NCBI GenBank assembly: GCA_964434165.1
Contig: CAYSUS010000016.1
Location: forward strand, 1 to 64,000
DNA from: CAYSUS01 sp964434165
GTDB lineage: Bacteria > Planctomycetota > Planctomycetia > Pirellulales > Thermoguttaceae
Direction: 5' to 3'
Length of the DNA stretch: 64,000 bases
Shown here: one piece after another, positions 7,291-16,663 of the stretch
Layout: each line of letters begins with the position of its first letter
Numbering within the stretch: the first letter of the stretch is position 1
Translations under genes and position numbers: made by a program
The notes under the pieces: generated by a model
The model's input: only the letters and a program-made list of their open reading frames with translations
Database searches by the model: none
What the model was told of the DNA's origin: nothing

Positions 7291-10173
7291 CAGCACCGCC
7301 GCGGCGTGGCGCGAGAACAGCCCGCGGAGGTCGTTGCGGTACTGGCGGAGGATATCCTCGCCGAGGCCCTCCGCGTCGCCGCAGCGATAGAGGGCCCGGG
7401 CCAGGACGATCTCGCGCAAGGGGGCCTCGCGGTCGCGGCGCTCCTTCATGCTGGCCGGCAAGCGCGTCACCGCGGTGAGGGCGTGGCCGGTCATGCCGGG
7501 CTTGCGGAGCAGGGCCGCCAGCGGCTCGGCAGCGGCGGGGTCGGCGATCGTCTCCAGGGCCAGGGCCACGGCCCGGTGGTGGGAGAGGGTCGCCTTCGCG
7601 TCGAGCTTCTCCATCACGCGGAAGATCGCCGGCAAGGCCCGCCGGTCGCGCGCCTGGCCCAGGGCCATGACGAGGCCGTCGACCGGCGTGGGCAGGTGGG
7701 CATACTCGGCCATCTTCCCTTGATACACCTTATCGTCCCACTTCTCGACCCGATCGAGGGCCTCGATCAGCACCGGCACCGCGCGCCGGTCGCCGAGGAA
7801 TCCCAGGATCTTCGCGTAGACGAGCTTCTTCTCGCCCTCAGCCTCGGCAAAGGCCGCCTCGAGCAAAGGCCGCGCGGTCTTCTGATGCGAGAGCACGATG
7901 GCCAGGGCCTGGTTCGCTCGGCCGCGGTCCTTGGGCCGTCCGACCGCGGTCACGGCCTCGCCCACGGCCTCTTCGGGCAGCGGGAAGGGGTCCTCATGCT
8001 CCAAGACCTCGGGCGGCAGGTTGCCGATCTCCACGAGGTGCTTCTGCAGGGCCTTGACGTCGATCTGGCGCGTGCCGCCATCGGCCCGGGCGACCATGGT
8101 CGCGGCCACGCCGGCCGCATAACCCTGGTTCTGCACGTCGCGCTGCATGCGCACCAGGGCCGAGGCGTCGCGGTCCATGCTGATGCCGATCCCGGCCACG
8201 AGAATCCCGTCGAGCCCCCGCGGCAACAGGCAGCGATACGGCGTGTAGCACGGTCCGCCCGGCGCCGGGTGATGGGCCTTGAGCGACTTCTCGTCGTGGG
8301 GGAACAGGGCGAAGTAGGGATCGATCGGGTAGCCGTGGGCGTCGTAGTCGCTGGAGGAGTAAACGACGCTGTCGGGATAGGTCCGCCCCGCGATCTGGTC
8401 GAGATAGCGGAGGACGTGATCGCCGACGATGCGCCGCCGCTCGCGGGTCTGGATCAGCGGGCCGGAGTCGTAGTGGTCGAGCTTCATGGCCAGGCGCGTG
8501 CCGACCAGCGCGCGCCAGGTGTCGAGCATGTCCGTTTCGTCCACCAGCAGGTAGTCGGTGTTGACCGCGAAACGAGTCAAAGGGCGCGGCGGCCGGCCCG
8601 CGCCTTGCATGGCGATATCCTCGTCGCCGGCCCCGTACTGCACCTCGGCCCCGGCGGCCGCGGCAAGGTCGGCATTGCCGGTCGAGTCGATCACGCACCG
8701 GGCGAGGACTGCCCCGCGGCCCTCGGGCGTGGCCACGACGACGCCTCGCACGCGCCCCGTCTGCACCACGGCCCCGCAGCCGAGCACGCCGAACCAGATG
8801 TCGCCGCCGGCCCGGCGGATCTCGCGGCGATACCACTCCATCTTGTGCTCCACGTTGTGCTCGCGGTCCGGGAACGGGACCTCGCGCGTGAAGCCGATGA
8901 AGTTGCCGTGGTAGGGCCGCGTGATCAGTCCCAGGGTGCCGGTGCCGCCGAGGGCCTCCTGGTACTCGATCACCAGCGTCCTGGCGCCGCGTCGCGCGGC
9001 GCCGATCGTTGCCGGTGCCCCGGCCGTGCCCCCGCCGACCACGACGACGTCGTACCGGCCCAGCACGGGCAGGCGGCGGGCGCCTGAAGCGATCGCCTTG
9101 CGAGGACGATCCGCCGGGCGGAGTCCGCCGAGGTTCTCGCACACGTCGCCGGCATCGTCGGCCTCCTCGACGTTTTGCGGCAGACACACGCCCTCGGGCG
9201 CGGGCAGCGACTCCGCCTCCGCGGCGGCGGCTCGTCCGATCCGGCGGGCGATCTCGATGAGGCCCGTGGGCCGGAGCATCTCAGCGGCGGCGTTGCGCGG
9301 CACGTCGGCCATGGCGCTGAGCACGTAGAGACGCTCGACCTTCTGCGGCTGGAAGTGGCCGAGGCCGCCCCTTTGTGAGTCCTTCCACTCCGCGGCCCCG
9401 GTTCGGCCGAGAATCGAATCCGGCGGCACGTAGAACAGCCTTTCCGCGGCGCGGAGCTGGCCGTCCACGTAGGTCTCGTCCCGCGCGGCCTGTTCCGCGG
9501 CGGCCAGCGCGGTGAACCCGCCGCCCGGCACGGACAGACCGAGGACCTTCGTCACGGCTTCGCCGGAGCCCGTCCTGCCGTCCCCACCCGGCACGATGAG
9601 CGTCCGCTCGAAGCGGTGCCTGCCGTCGGGCCAGGGCCGGGCGGCGGCCCCGGCCATACGCGCGATCCAAGCGCGGTCCGTCGCGTCGATGATCACCTTG
9701 GCAACCACGGCCTGGCGCCCCGCGCGGTTGGCCATCACGATGCCGGCCGGCTTGCCCCCACGGTCGCGGAGCACGTCGGTGGCGTAGCAGCCGTAGAGAT
9801 AGCGCACCTCGGCCTCAAGCAGGATCTTGTCCAGGACCTTCTTGACGACAAGCGGGGTGGTCTCCCTGCGACCCTGGAACAGGCGCTCCGCAAGCGGGTC
9901 GCCCAGGGTCTGGCCCTCGGCCAGGCGCAAGCGCAGCGTGGCGCACAGGTCCTCGCCGAGGTACGGGCGCGGGGCCGCGAGAAACACGCTCGCACCGCTG
10001 TTGGCCGCCTCCTCCGCCCCGGCCACGGCCGCCGTGCTCCCGCCGACGATCACCACATCGACCGAATGTGCGACCGGGATCTCGCGGGCCGACTGCCGAA
10101 TCGCCCCGGCAGGGGCCGCCGAGGCCGCGAGAGACAGAAGGGCCAAGGCTACTGCCGCTTGTGGAAGTCTCAT
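7282..10173 (-). CDS. Exported double-Rossmann FAD-dependent oxidoreductase with C-terminal HEAT-like region
   Basis: 963 residues. ATG 10173 is chosen because GGGAG lies 8 nt upstream and a signal peptide follows (MRLPQAAVALALLSLAASAAPAGA). Two separate FAD-binding Rossmann motifs are visible: DVVIVGGSTAAVAGAEEAA near residue 40 and DVVVVGGGTAGAPATIGAA near residue 373. The second is followed by the FAD_oxidored pattern LGGTGTLGLITRPYHGN. From about residue 740 to the end the sequence is helical and HEAT-like (VPVLIEALDRV, ALPAIFRVMEKL, AAEPLAALLRK). Single-domain relatives are common; two in tandem with a HEAT tail is less usual. It is the last gene of the long minus-strand run. Substrate unknown, possibly a sugar or polyol. 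Confidence 0.83.
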   Translation of the reverse strand: MRLPQAAVALALLSLAASAAPAGAIRQSAREIPVAHSVDVVIVGGSTAAVAGAEEAANSGASVFLAAPRPYLGEDLCATLRLRLAEGQTLGDPLAERLFQGRRETTPLVVKKVLDKILLEAEVRYLYGCYATDVLRDRGGKPAGIVMANRAGRQAVVAKVIIDATDRAWIARMAGAAARPWPDGRHRFERTLIVPGGDGRTGSGEAVTKVLGLSVPGGGFTALAAAEQAARDETYVDGQLRAAERLFYVPPDSILGRTGAAEWKDSQRGGLGHFQPQKVERLYVLSAMADVPRNAAAEMLRPTGLIEIARRIGRAAAAEAESLPAPEGVCLPQNVEEADDAGDVCENLGGLRPADRPRKAIASGARRLPVLGRYDVVVVGGGTAGAPATIGAARRGARTLVIEYQEALGGTGTLGLITRPYHGNFIGFTREVPFPDREHNVEHKMEWYRREIRRAGGDIWFGVLGCGAVVQTGRVRGVVVATPEGRGAVLARCVIDSTGNADLAAAAGAEVQYGAGDEDIAMQGAGRPPRPLTRFAVNTDYLLVDETDMLDTWRALVGTRLAMKLDHYDSGPLIQTRERRRIVGDHVLRYLDQIAGRTYPDSVVYSSSDYDAHGYPIDPYFALFPHDEKSLKAHHPAPGGPCYTPYRCLLPRGLDGILVAGIGISMDRDASALVRMQRDVQNQGYAAGVAATMVARADGGTRQIDVKALQKHLVEIGNLPPEVLEHEDPFPLPEEAVGEAVTAVGRPKDRGRANQALAIVLSHQKTARPLLEAAFAEAEGEKKLVYAKILGFLGDRRAVPVLIEALDRVEKWDDKVYQGKMAEYAHLPTPVDGLVMALGQARDRRALPAIFRVMEKLDAKATLSHHRAVALALETIADPAAAEPLAALLRKPGMTGHALTAVTRLPASMKERRDREAPLREIVLARALYRCGDAEGLGEDILRQYRNDLRGLFSRHAAAVLGK

Positions 10174-10213
10174 CAGCGTTGCTCCCGTATCGATATCCCT
10201 AGAGGGACTGAGG

Positions 10214-13200
10214 TCACTGCGAGGCCGTATCCCCAACACACACGACGCGCCCGTCCAGCGTGCTCACGTAGCACCGGCCCGGGGTGACGGCCATGCCGTC
10301 GTAGCGAGGCACGGACCGCAGCCGGTGCTCGGCGAGCCTGGTTCCGTCGGCGGCGTCGAGGACCCACAGCAGCGCGCCCTTGCCGCCCTCGACGGCTTCC
10401 ATGGCCTCGACGGGATCGGCCAGGTCGGGCGGGCCGGTCAGGATCAAACGTTCGCCCGCCAGCACCATCGCCTGGGGGCGGAAGGGCACGCGGACTCGCC
10501 ACAGCGACTGGTCTGGACGCCGGGCGAAGAGCTTCTCGTCCTCCTCGCGCTCGGCCGTGCGCCCCGCGTGGACCACGTAGCCGTCGCCCGCGTTGAAGCC
10601 GCCCTCGCGCGGCGACGTGGCGAAGACCTGCACGGCATAGCCCGTCCTGCCGCGGAACACCAGGTACTGCCCCACTACCTGGCCGTACGACCAGTACATG
10701 CGGCGGTGCCAGGAGTCGTCGTCCACCAGTCCGGTCGTGGCGTAGAGCCGCATGCCCGGGAAGTTCTGGAAGAACGACCGGTGGAACCACTTCGGGTCGG
10801 AGAAGTTCGCGTGGCGCGGGGCCTCGAGCAGGTTGTCCCAGAACTTGTGGTCGCCGCCGCGGTTCTCCCCGCTCAATGCGGGCGACTTGTAGAGGTTCGG
10901 CTGCATGTTCTCCACGGTCGCCAGCGTGCGGTCGAAACGCAGATGGCGGAGGTACACGTGCTCCTCATCGGCCACCAGCACGTCGGGCAGAGCCCCGTCG
11001 CTGGTGTAGCCGCGATTGGGCGTCTCGGGCGATGTGCCCACCTCGGGTCCGGGCCACGGCCCATCCAGATGCCGCGTGTGTAGCACGCGCCCGGTGCGCG
11101 GCTCGAGGGCGTGGACGTAGAGCCCGCCATCAAGGAACGTGGACCGGCCGGCCACGCAGTAGGCGACGTCCTGATGGACGAGGATGCTGCCGTGGACGGG
11201 CCAGGCCGATTCGATCTGGCCGTGGGCCCCGACCATGCGATCCGTCGGCGCGGCGCGGCGACGCCAGATGAGGCGCCCGTCGTCGGCCCGGACGCAATAG
11301 ACCCAGCCATCGCGGCACCCGAACAGCGCCATACCCTGGTGAATCGTGGGCGGCGTGTCGATGCGCGCCCCGGCCGTGAACTGCCAAACGGGCTGTCCCG
11401 TTGACGCGTCGAAGGCGTGGAGCGTGTGGCGGTCCACGGCCGCGACGTACGCGCGTCCGTCCGCCACGACCGGCGCGCTCGGCTTGCAGCCGAGTTCCGC
11501 CGACCATCTCTCGTCGAGGCCGTCGGGGAAGTCCGCCGGCGTGGCTCCGCTTCGCGCCGCATCGTGGCGGAAGGTGGGCCAGTCGTCGGAAGCGGCCGGC
11601 TCGGGGCCGACCTGCGGCTTGTCGGCCCATGCGGAACCCTTGACCAGTGACTCGGGCCTTTCGCGATCGTCGCCGGGAGGCTGCGATTCCTCGCTCGCCG
11701 GCGCCAGGGCGTGGAACCCGTGCAGGGCCGCCTCGGTGTAGCAGCGGCACGAGTGCTGACCAGCGTAGAGCAGGCCGTTGGCCGGGATCACGCCGCGATG
11801 GCACGGCCCGCGAAGCCAGTTGCTCCAGGTGACTTCGCCGGAGGCCAGATCGACGAAGTCGGCGCCGCGTTCCTTGCCGATGACGTACCGGCACGTGGCC
11901 TTGGCGTGGTAGCAGCGGGCGTGATGGCCCACGTAGCGGATCGCCGGCACCGACTGCTGCTTGCCGGGTTTGCCGGTCAAGGGGTCGCGGGCGACGAGCC
12001 GCCCCTTGCCCGAGTCGAGCGTCCAGACGTGCCCGTCGATGAAGAACGGCCCGCCGCCGCGCGCAAATGGCCGGTCGCCGATCCCGTCTTGCCAGAGCGG
12101 CCTGCCGTCGTCGGCCGCCAGGGCGACGGTCCGGCACTGCTTGCCCTGGCGCGCGGCCGCGAGCACGATGCCCGCCCCGGCGCGAAGCGGCTCATTGAAT
12201 CCGGCTTTTTCCGACGGAGGCTCGGACCCGGGCGCCGACATGGTCAAGGCGAATTCGGTCTCCCACGTTTTCTGGCCGGTTTGCAGGTCCACGCAGACCA
12301 CGGAACGCCCGCCCGGGCTCGTAAGGAACGCCCGGCCGTCAAGGACGCAGGGATGCGCCCCGGGCAGCTCCCATCGCGGCTTGCCGGACTCGACTTCCAC
12401 GGCATGGACCTTTCCCCGTGCGCCGATGAGCAGCACTCCCTCGGCAAGCACAACCTCCTTCACCGGCGCCATGCCCTCGTAGGTACGAAGGACCTCGCCC
12501 GTGGCCGCGTCGATTGCCGAGAGCGGCTCATCCGCGCCGAGCGGCACGTAGAGACGGTCGCCGGAGGCGACCATCACGTCCATGGCGTTGCGCACGCCGG
12601 AGCCGCCGGAGAGTTCGCCCCAGACCCCCAGCACCAAGCCCTTTGGGGCAGGCGGTGAGCCCTTGCGCTGCACAACGCGGCCCCAGCCCCGACCGGTCCA
12701 GTCGGGCAGCTCGCGCCGCCAGAGCACGACCCCGTTGAACGCATCGCGGGCGACGAGCACCCAGCGGTCCGCGATGTTGAAAAGCGAGGTGGGCGTCTCG
12801 TCGTGGACCAGGAACAGGCGCCCGCCCGCCGTGACCATCGCGCTGATCCGCGGCCCCCAGTGCTTTTTCGACCATGCCGGTCCGGCCACCCATTGAATGC
12901 ATCGCGGCGGGCCGACCAGCGCGTCCTGCGAGACCGGGTTGCGGTCGGGGCCGTGGTCCCAATGCGACCACGCGTCCATGCCCTCCGGCCACGGCTTGAA
13001 AATCCTGGTCCAGGTGCCGTCTTCCTTGCCCACGCGCGCCACTCCACCGGGAGCGAGTGCGCGGAGGATCTCCTGCTGGGAAACGTCGCCAGGGTCCTCC
13101 GCCACGAGCAGGCTCACGAAGTTGTCGGCGTAGGGCAATCGGGACGCGTCGGCCCAATGCGCGAACGATACCGGGCCCGAGACGCCGCGCTCGCGCGCGT

Positions 13201-13441
13201 GCCTGCGCGCCTCGGCGACGCGCGCCGGATCGCGATCCAGCCCGTGCACCAGAAACCGGACGCTGGTCCGCAAGGCGAGGGTCTCTTTCCCGTCGCCGCA
13301 GCCGAGATGCACGACGAGGCCGCCTTGCACTTCCGACGGTTCGAGCGCGGCCGAGGTCGGCTCCGCGGACGCCGCGTGCGACGCTATCGACACCGCGATC
13401 CCCAGCGCCCAGCCAATCCCCAGTCCCGAACGGCTCAGCAT
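10214..13441 (-). CDS. Exported methyltransferase-like/PQQ-propeller fusion (paralogue 1)
   Basis: 1075 residues from ATG 13441, with AGGTGA 5 nt upstream and a signal peptide after it (GIGWALGIAVSIASHAASA). An in-frame ATG at 13462 is an alternative. Residues about 35-150 look like a class I SAM methyltransferase: motif I VVHLGCGDGKETLAL, post-I VHGLDRDPARVAEARRHA, then ILRALAPGGVARVG. The rest is two sets of PQQ-type propeller blades (LYVPLGADEPLSAIDAATG, YVAAVDRHTLHAFDASTGQ, ALFGCRDGWVYCVRADDGR) separated by a Cys/His-rich stretch (GHHARCYHAKATCRYVIG, GQHSCRCY). It begins 23 bp after the paralogue at 13465-16614. Function unknown. The fold calls are good, but whether the methyltransferase part is active is not known. 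Confidence 0.8.
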   Translation of the reverse strand: MLSRSGLGIGWALGIAVSIASHAASAEPTSAALEPSEVQGGLVVHLGCGDGKETLALRTSVRFLVHGLDRDPARVAEARRHARERGVSGPVSFAHWADASRLPYADNFVSLLVAEDPGDVSQQEILRALAPGGVARVGKEDGTWTRIFKPWPEGMDAWSHWDHGPDRNPVSQDALVGPPRCIQWVAGPAWSKKHWGPRISAMVTAGGRLFLVHDETPTSLFNIADRWVLVARDAFNGVVLWRRELPDWTGRGWGRVVQRKGSPPAPKGLVLGVWGELSGGSGVRNAMDVMVASGDRLYVPLGADEPLSAIDAATGEVLRTYEGMAPVKEVVLAEGVLLIGARGKVHAVEVESGKPRWELPGAHPCVLDGRAFLTSPGGRSVVCVDLQTGQKTWETEFALTMSAPGSEPPSEKAGFNEPLRAGAGIVLAAARQGKQCRTVALAADDGRPLWQDGIGDRPFARGGGPFFIDGHVWTLDSGKGRLVARDPLTGKPGKQQSVPAIRYVGHHARCYHAKATCRYVIGKERGADFVDLASGEVTWSNWLRGPCHRGVIPANGLLYAGQHSCRCYTEAALHGFHALAPASEESQPPGDDRERPESLVKGSAWADKPQVGPEPAASDDWPTFRHDAARSGATPADFPDGLDERWSAELGCKPSAPVVADGRAYVAAVDRHTLHAFDASTGQPVWQFTAGARIDTPPTIHQGMALFGCRDGWVYCVRADDGRLIWRRRAAPTDRMVGAHGQIESAWPVHGSILVHQDVAYCVAGRSTFLDGGLYVHALEPRTGRVLHTRHLDGPWPGPEVGTSPETPNRGYTSDGALPDVLVADEEHVYLRHLRFDRTLATVENMQPNLYKSPALSGENRGGDHKFWDNLLEAPRHANFSDPKWFHRSFFQNFPGMRLYATTGLVDDDSWHRRMYWSYGQVVGQYLVFRGRTGYAVQVFATSPREGGFNAGDGYVVHAGRTAEREEDEKLFARRPDQSLWRVRVPFRPQAMVLAGERLILTGPPDLADPVEAMEAVEGGKGALLWVLDAADGTRLAEHRLRSVPRYDGMAVTPGRCYVSTLDGRVVCVGDTASQ

Positions 13442-13464
13442 CGAATCACCTGGAAACCCCATGA

Positions 13465-16400
13465 CTACTTCCCCTTCAGGCACATCACGTTTCCGTCGGA
13501 CAGGGCGAGGAACAGCTTGCCGCCGGCCGCGGCCATTCCGATCCAGACGGGCGGGGCCGGGAGCTTGCGCTCGAAGCGGCGCTCGCCGTCCTCGGTGGAA
13601 AGGCCGAGAAGCACGCCGCCCTTGCGCCCCTCCCACGCGGCGTGCGGGTCGTCGGGATCGACCACGTCGGGCGGGCCGGCCAGCACGATCGTGTCCCCCG
13701 CGCGGATCATGGCCGTCGGGCGAATCGGCAGCTTCTTCTCCCACCGCTGCGCACCGCGCTTCTTCGGGAAACGAATCAGGCGGTAGGCGCCCGAGCCCGG
13801 CTTGAAGATCCGCTCTCGGTGCACCGGGTCGTCGTACACTTCGACGCCAAAGGCCGCGTCCCGACCCAGAACCATCTGGCCGGTCGTCTTGGCCTTGCCC
13901 CCCACGCTCCAGAACGTGCGATTGAACCACGTGGGGTCGAGGTAGCCCGCCGTCGAGAACAGGTGCGCTGCGCGCGGGCCCTCCGCGTCGGAGATGCACC
14001 TCTGGCGGAGGAACACCCGTGCTCCGTCCGTGGCGGGGATGTCGTTGAGCAGCCCCGGCAGCTTGTGGGCGTCCCGCGTGGTGGCCATCTTGCCCGTCTC
14101 GGGATCGGGGTGATAGACCGTCTCCTCGTGGAGGACTTCGCCACTCGCCGGGTCCAGGGCGTAGATGTGGATTCCGCCGTCGAGATACGAGGAACGGCCC
14201 GCCGCCAGCCAGCACTTACCCTCGTGCACCAGCACGCTTCCCGGCACAGGCCAGGGGGACTCGAGCTGTCCGAACGCCATGATCCGCGCGTCCGCGGGCG
14301 CGGCGTCGAACCGCCAGGCCAGCCCCCCGTCCGATGCCCTCAGGGCGTAGACCCGTCCGTCGGCCGATCCGAACAAGGCCAGGCCCCGGTGAATCGTGGG
14401 CGGCGAGTCGATCCTCGCTTCGGCCGTGAAAGACCAGATGCGCTTGCCGCTGCCCGCGTCCAGGGCGTGGACCGTGTGGGCGTCCACGTCGGCGACATAC
14501 ACCTTTCCGCCGGCGATCACCGGGGCGCTCGGACGCCGGCCGATCCTGGTCTGCCAGGCGATCTTGTCGGGCTTGCCCACGTCCGCGTCGGTGGCCCCGC
14601 TTCGCTGCGGGTCGTGGCGGAAGGTGGGCCAGTCGTCTTCCGGAGGAATTCGTTGCTTCGCGGAGGCCGCCTTCTCATACGCCAGGCCGCGCACGAGATG
14701 TGACTTCCTCTCACGCGTACTCGCAGTGTCTTGCGCCTTGTCCGCCGGCGCCAGGGCATTGAACCCCGTCAGCTTGGCGTCGATGTAGCAGCCGCAGTGG
14801 TGCGAGGTGACGTAGAGCAGGCCGTTGCAGGGAAGGTTGCCCAACAGGCACCCGCTCCGCACCCAGTGGTTCTGGAAGTTCTCGCCGGTTGCCAGATCGA
14901 CGAACTCCACGCCGCGACGCGAGGCCATGAGATACCGCTCGGTGGTCCGGTTGCGGTAGCAGCGGTGGTGGTGTCCGACGAGGAACAGATCGCGGGTCCG
15001 CCACTCCTGCTCCAGCTCGCCGGTGCGGAGGTCCAGGGCCTGGATGCGGTAGTCCTTCTTCTCCATGTCCCGCGGGAACTTGCCCTTCATCTCGACCGGG
15101 GTGTGGGCGTGCGTCCAGACCTGTCCGTCCATGACGAACACGTCGGGCTGCGTGCAGTGGCCCCATGCCCCGTACTCGCGCTTCCACATCTGCCTGCCGT
15201 CCTTGGCGTCGAAGGCGTACAGCGTGCCGGGCATGGTGTGGTAGCTGTGGGCGGCGTTCGGCTCGGGCTGGGCCAGCAGGACCACGCCGTCGTGATACAC
15301 CATCACGGTCAGCCCGAACTCGAACATCCCCGCAAACCCGATGCTCCGCACTGCGTCGTCCGGGAGTGCAGGCCGCTCGATCCGCCAGGCCTGCTCGCCG
15401 CTGTCGGCATCGAGCGTCTCGATCGCCTCGTGCGTGAGGAGAAACACGCGGCCGTCGCCCGCGGCTAGCTCGAGCCGGCCGCAAGGGTCCTGGATCCGCG
15501 TGGCGCGGATCGCCGTGAACGGCCCCACATTCCAGAGCACCTTGCCCGTCTCCAGATCGACCGCGCAGACCCGCTTGCCGGGCGCGGGCGGCGGGCCTTT
15601 CGATTTGTCGGCCTCGGGGCCTTCCGGCCTCTGGGGTGGGTTGATCGAGGCGATCAGCCGGCCGCCGTCGATGAGGATCGCGTCGGCCCGCTCGGTCCCC
15701 TCGTACACCTTGCGCGTCTTGCCGGTGGCCGCGTCGATCGCCGTGACCGGGGCTTGGGCCCCGAGAGTCACATAGACCGTGTCGCCGACCGCGGCGAGGC
15801 GCTTGGCCGCGTTGGGCGGCATGGAGAAGCGGCCCGCGCCCGCCCCCGTGCCCGGTGCGCCGCCCAGCTCCGGCGCTCCCCAGTTCGGGACGGGCCGCTT
15901 CCATAGGAGCACGCCGCTGAAAGCGTCGCGCGCGGTGAGCGTCCACTGGTCCGGCACGCTGCCATCGGCCCCGGTGAGCGTCTCGTCGAGGATGTAGAAC
16001 AGCCTCCCGCCGCACGAAACCATGGCCGTAACGCTGGGCGTCCACCCGTGGCTCCGCTGCCAGAGCGGCCCGCAGGTCCAGCGAAGGTGCCGCGGCGGTC
16101 CCACCTGCCGATCCCGGGCCACGGCGTTGCCGCCGGCGTCGTGCAGGTGGTGGGTCCACTCGTCGATGTCCCCGGGCCGGGGCTTGACCGTCTTCTTCCA
16201 CTCGCCATCCCCGTCCTCAGCCAATACAACGCCGCCTGGGGCCACGACGCGCATCAATTCGTCCTCGTCGACTTGGCACGCGTCCCCGACGACCAGGAGG
16301 TTCACGAGGCCGTTCGCCAGTGGCAGCCGGGTAGGATCCCTCCAGAGCGCGACGGACACCGGCCCGTAGAGGCCGAGCTTGCTGATATGCTCCCGGGCTT

Positions 16401-16614
16401 TGGCCACATTCTCTGCCGCTACGTCGAGGCCGTGTACCACCAGCCGCTCGTCGGCGCGCAGGGCCGCGGTCAGTTGCCCATCGCCGCAACCCAGGTGGAC
16501 GACGAGCCCGCCCTGGACGCCGGCCGTGTCAAGGACCTGCTTCGCATCCTCGCCAGCCGCGCCGAGTCCCGCCAGCATGCTCGCCGCAATCAACGCGCTA
16601 AAAACCGACATCAT
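13465..16614 (-). CDS. Exported methyltransferase-like/PQQ-propeller fusion (paralogue 2)
   Basis: 1049 residues from ATG 16614 (GGGAG 7 nt upstream), with signal peptide SVFSALIAASMLAGLGAAG. Methyltransferase-like residues 25-135 include motif I VVHLGCGDGQLTAAL, an acidic post-I residue in VVHGLDVAAENVAKAREH, and ELMRVVAPGGVVLAE. The linker DIDEWTHHLHDAGGNAVARD is shared in form by all three paralogues here. Two propeller sets follow (YVTLGAQAPVTAIDAATGK, YVADVDAHTVHALDAGSGK, ALFGSADGRVYALRASDGG). A conserved GHHHRCYRNRTTERYLMASR segment lies between them. Probably co-transcribed with the neighbouring paralogue. A role in sensing or binding at the cell surface is possible; no function is proven for this architecture that I know of. 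Confidence 0.8.
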   Translation of the reverse strand: MMSVFSALIAASMLAGLGAAGEDAKQVLDTAGVQGGLVVHLGCGDGQLTAALRADERLVVHGLDVAAENVAKAREHISKLGLYGPVSVALWRDPTRLPLANGLVNLLVVGDACQVDEDELMRVVAPGGVVLAEDGDGEWKKTVKPRPGDIDEWTHHLHDAGGNAVARDRQVGPPRHLRWTCGPLWQRSHGWTPSVTAMVSCGGRLFYILDETLTGADGSVPDQWTLTARDAFSGVLLWKRPVPNWGAPELGGAPGTGAGAGRFSMPPNAAKRLAAVGDTVYVTLGAQAPVTAIDAATGKTRKVYEGTERADAILIDGGRLIASINPPQRPEGPEADKSKGPPPAPGKRVCAVDLETGKVLWNVGPFTAIRATRIQDPCGRLELAAGDGRVFLLTHEAIETLDADSGEQAWRIERPALPDDAVRSIGFAGMFEFGLTVMVYHDGVVLLAQPEPNAAHSYHTMPGTLYAFDAKDGRQMWKREYGAWGHCTQPDVFVMDGQVWTHAHTPVEMKGKFPRDMEKKDYRIQALDLRTGELEQEWRTRDLFLVGHHHRCYRNRTTERYLMASRRGVEFVDLATGENFQNHWVRSGCLLGNLPCNGLLYVTSHHCGCYIDAKLTGFNALAPADKAQDTASTRERKSHLVRGLAYEKAASAKQRIPPEDDWPTFRHDPQRSGATDADVGKPDKIAWQTRIGRRPSAPVIAGGKVYVADVDAHTVHALDAGSGKRIWSFTAEARIDSPPTIHRGLALFGSADGRVYALRASDGGLAWRFDAAPADARIMAFGQLESPWPVPGSVLVHEGKCWLAAGRSSYLDGGIHIYALDPASGEVLHEETVYHPDPETGKMATTRDAHKLPGLLNDIPATDGARVFLRQRCISDAEGPRAAHLFSTAGYLDPTWFNRTFWSVGGKAKTTGQMVLGRDAAFGVEVYDDPVHRERIFKPGSGAYRLIRFPKKRGAQRWEKKLPIRPTAMIRAGDTIVLAGPPDVVDPDDPHAAWEGRKGGVLLGLSTEDGERRFERKLPAPPVWIGMAAAGGKLFLALSDGNVMCLKGK

Positions 16615-16631
16615 GATCGTTCTCCCGACAT

Positions 16632-16655
16632 AGCCGGCGAGCTTGCTCGCCGGCT
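16632..16655. repeat. Perfect 11-bp stem hairpin (GCCGGC family)
   Basis: AGCCGGCGAGC, then TT, then GCTCGCCGGCT. It sits 8 bp beyond the stop of the SGNH gene and just before the next start. Related hairpins are at 18078-18102 and 56260-56284. Likely an attenuator or terminator-like repeat. Confidence 0.7.
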
Positions 16656-16663
16656 GAATGGAC

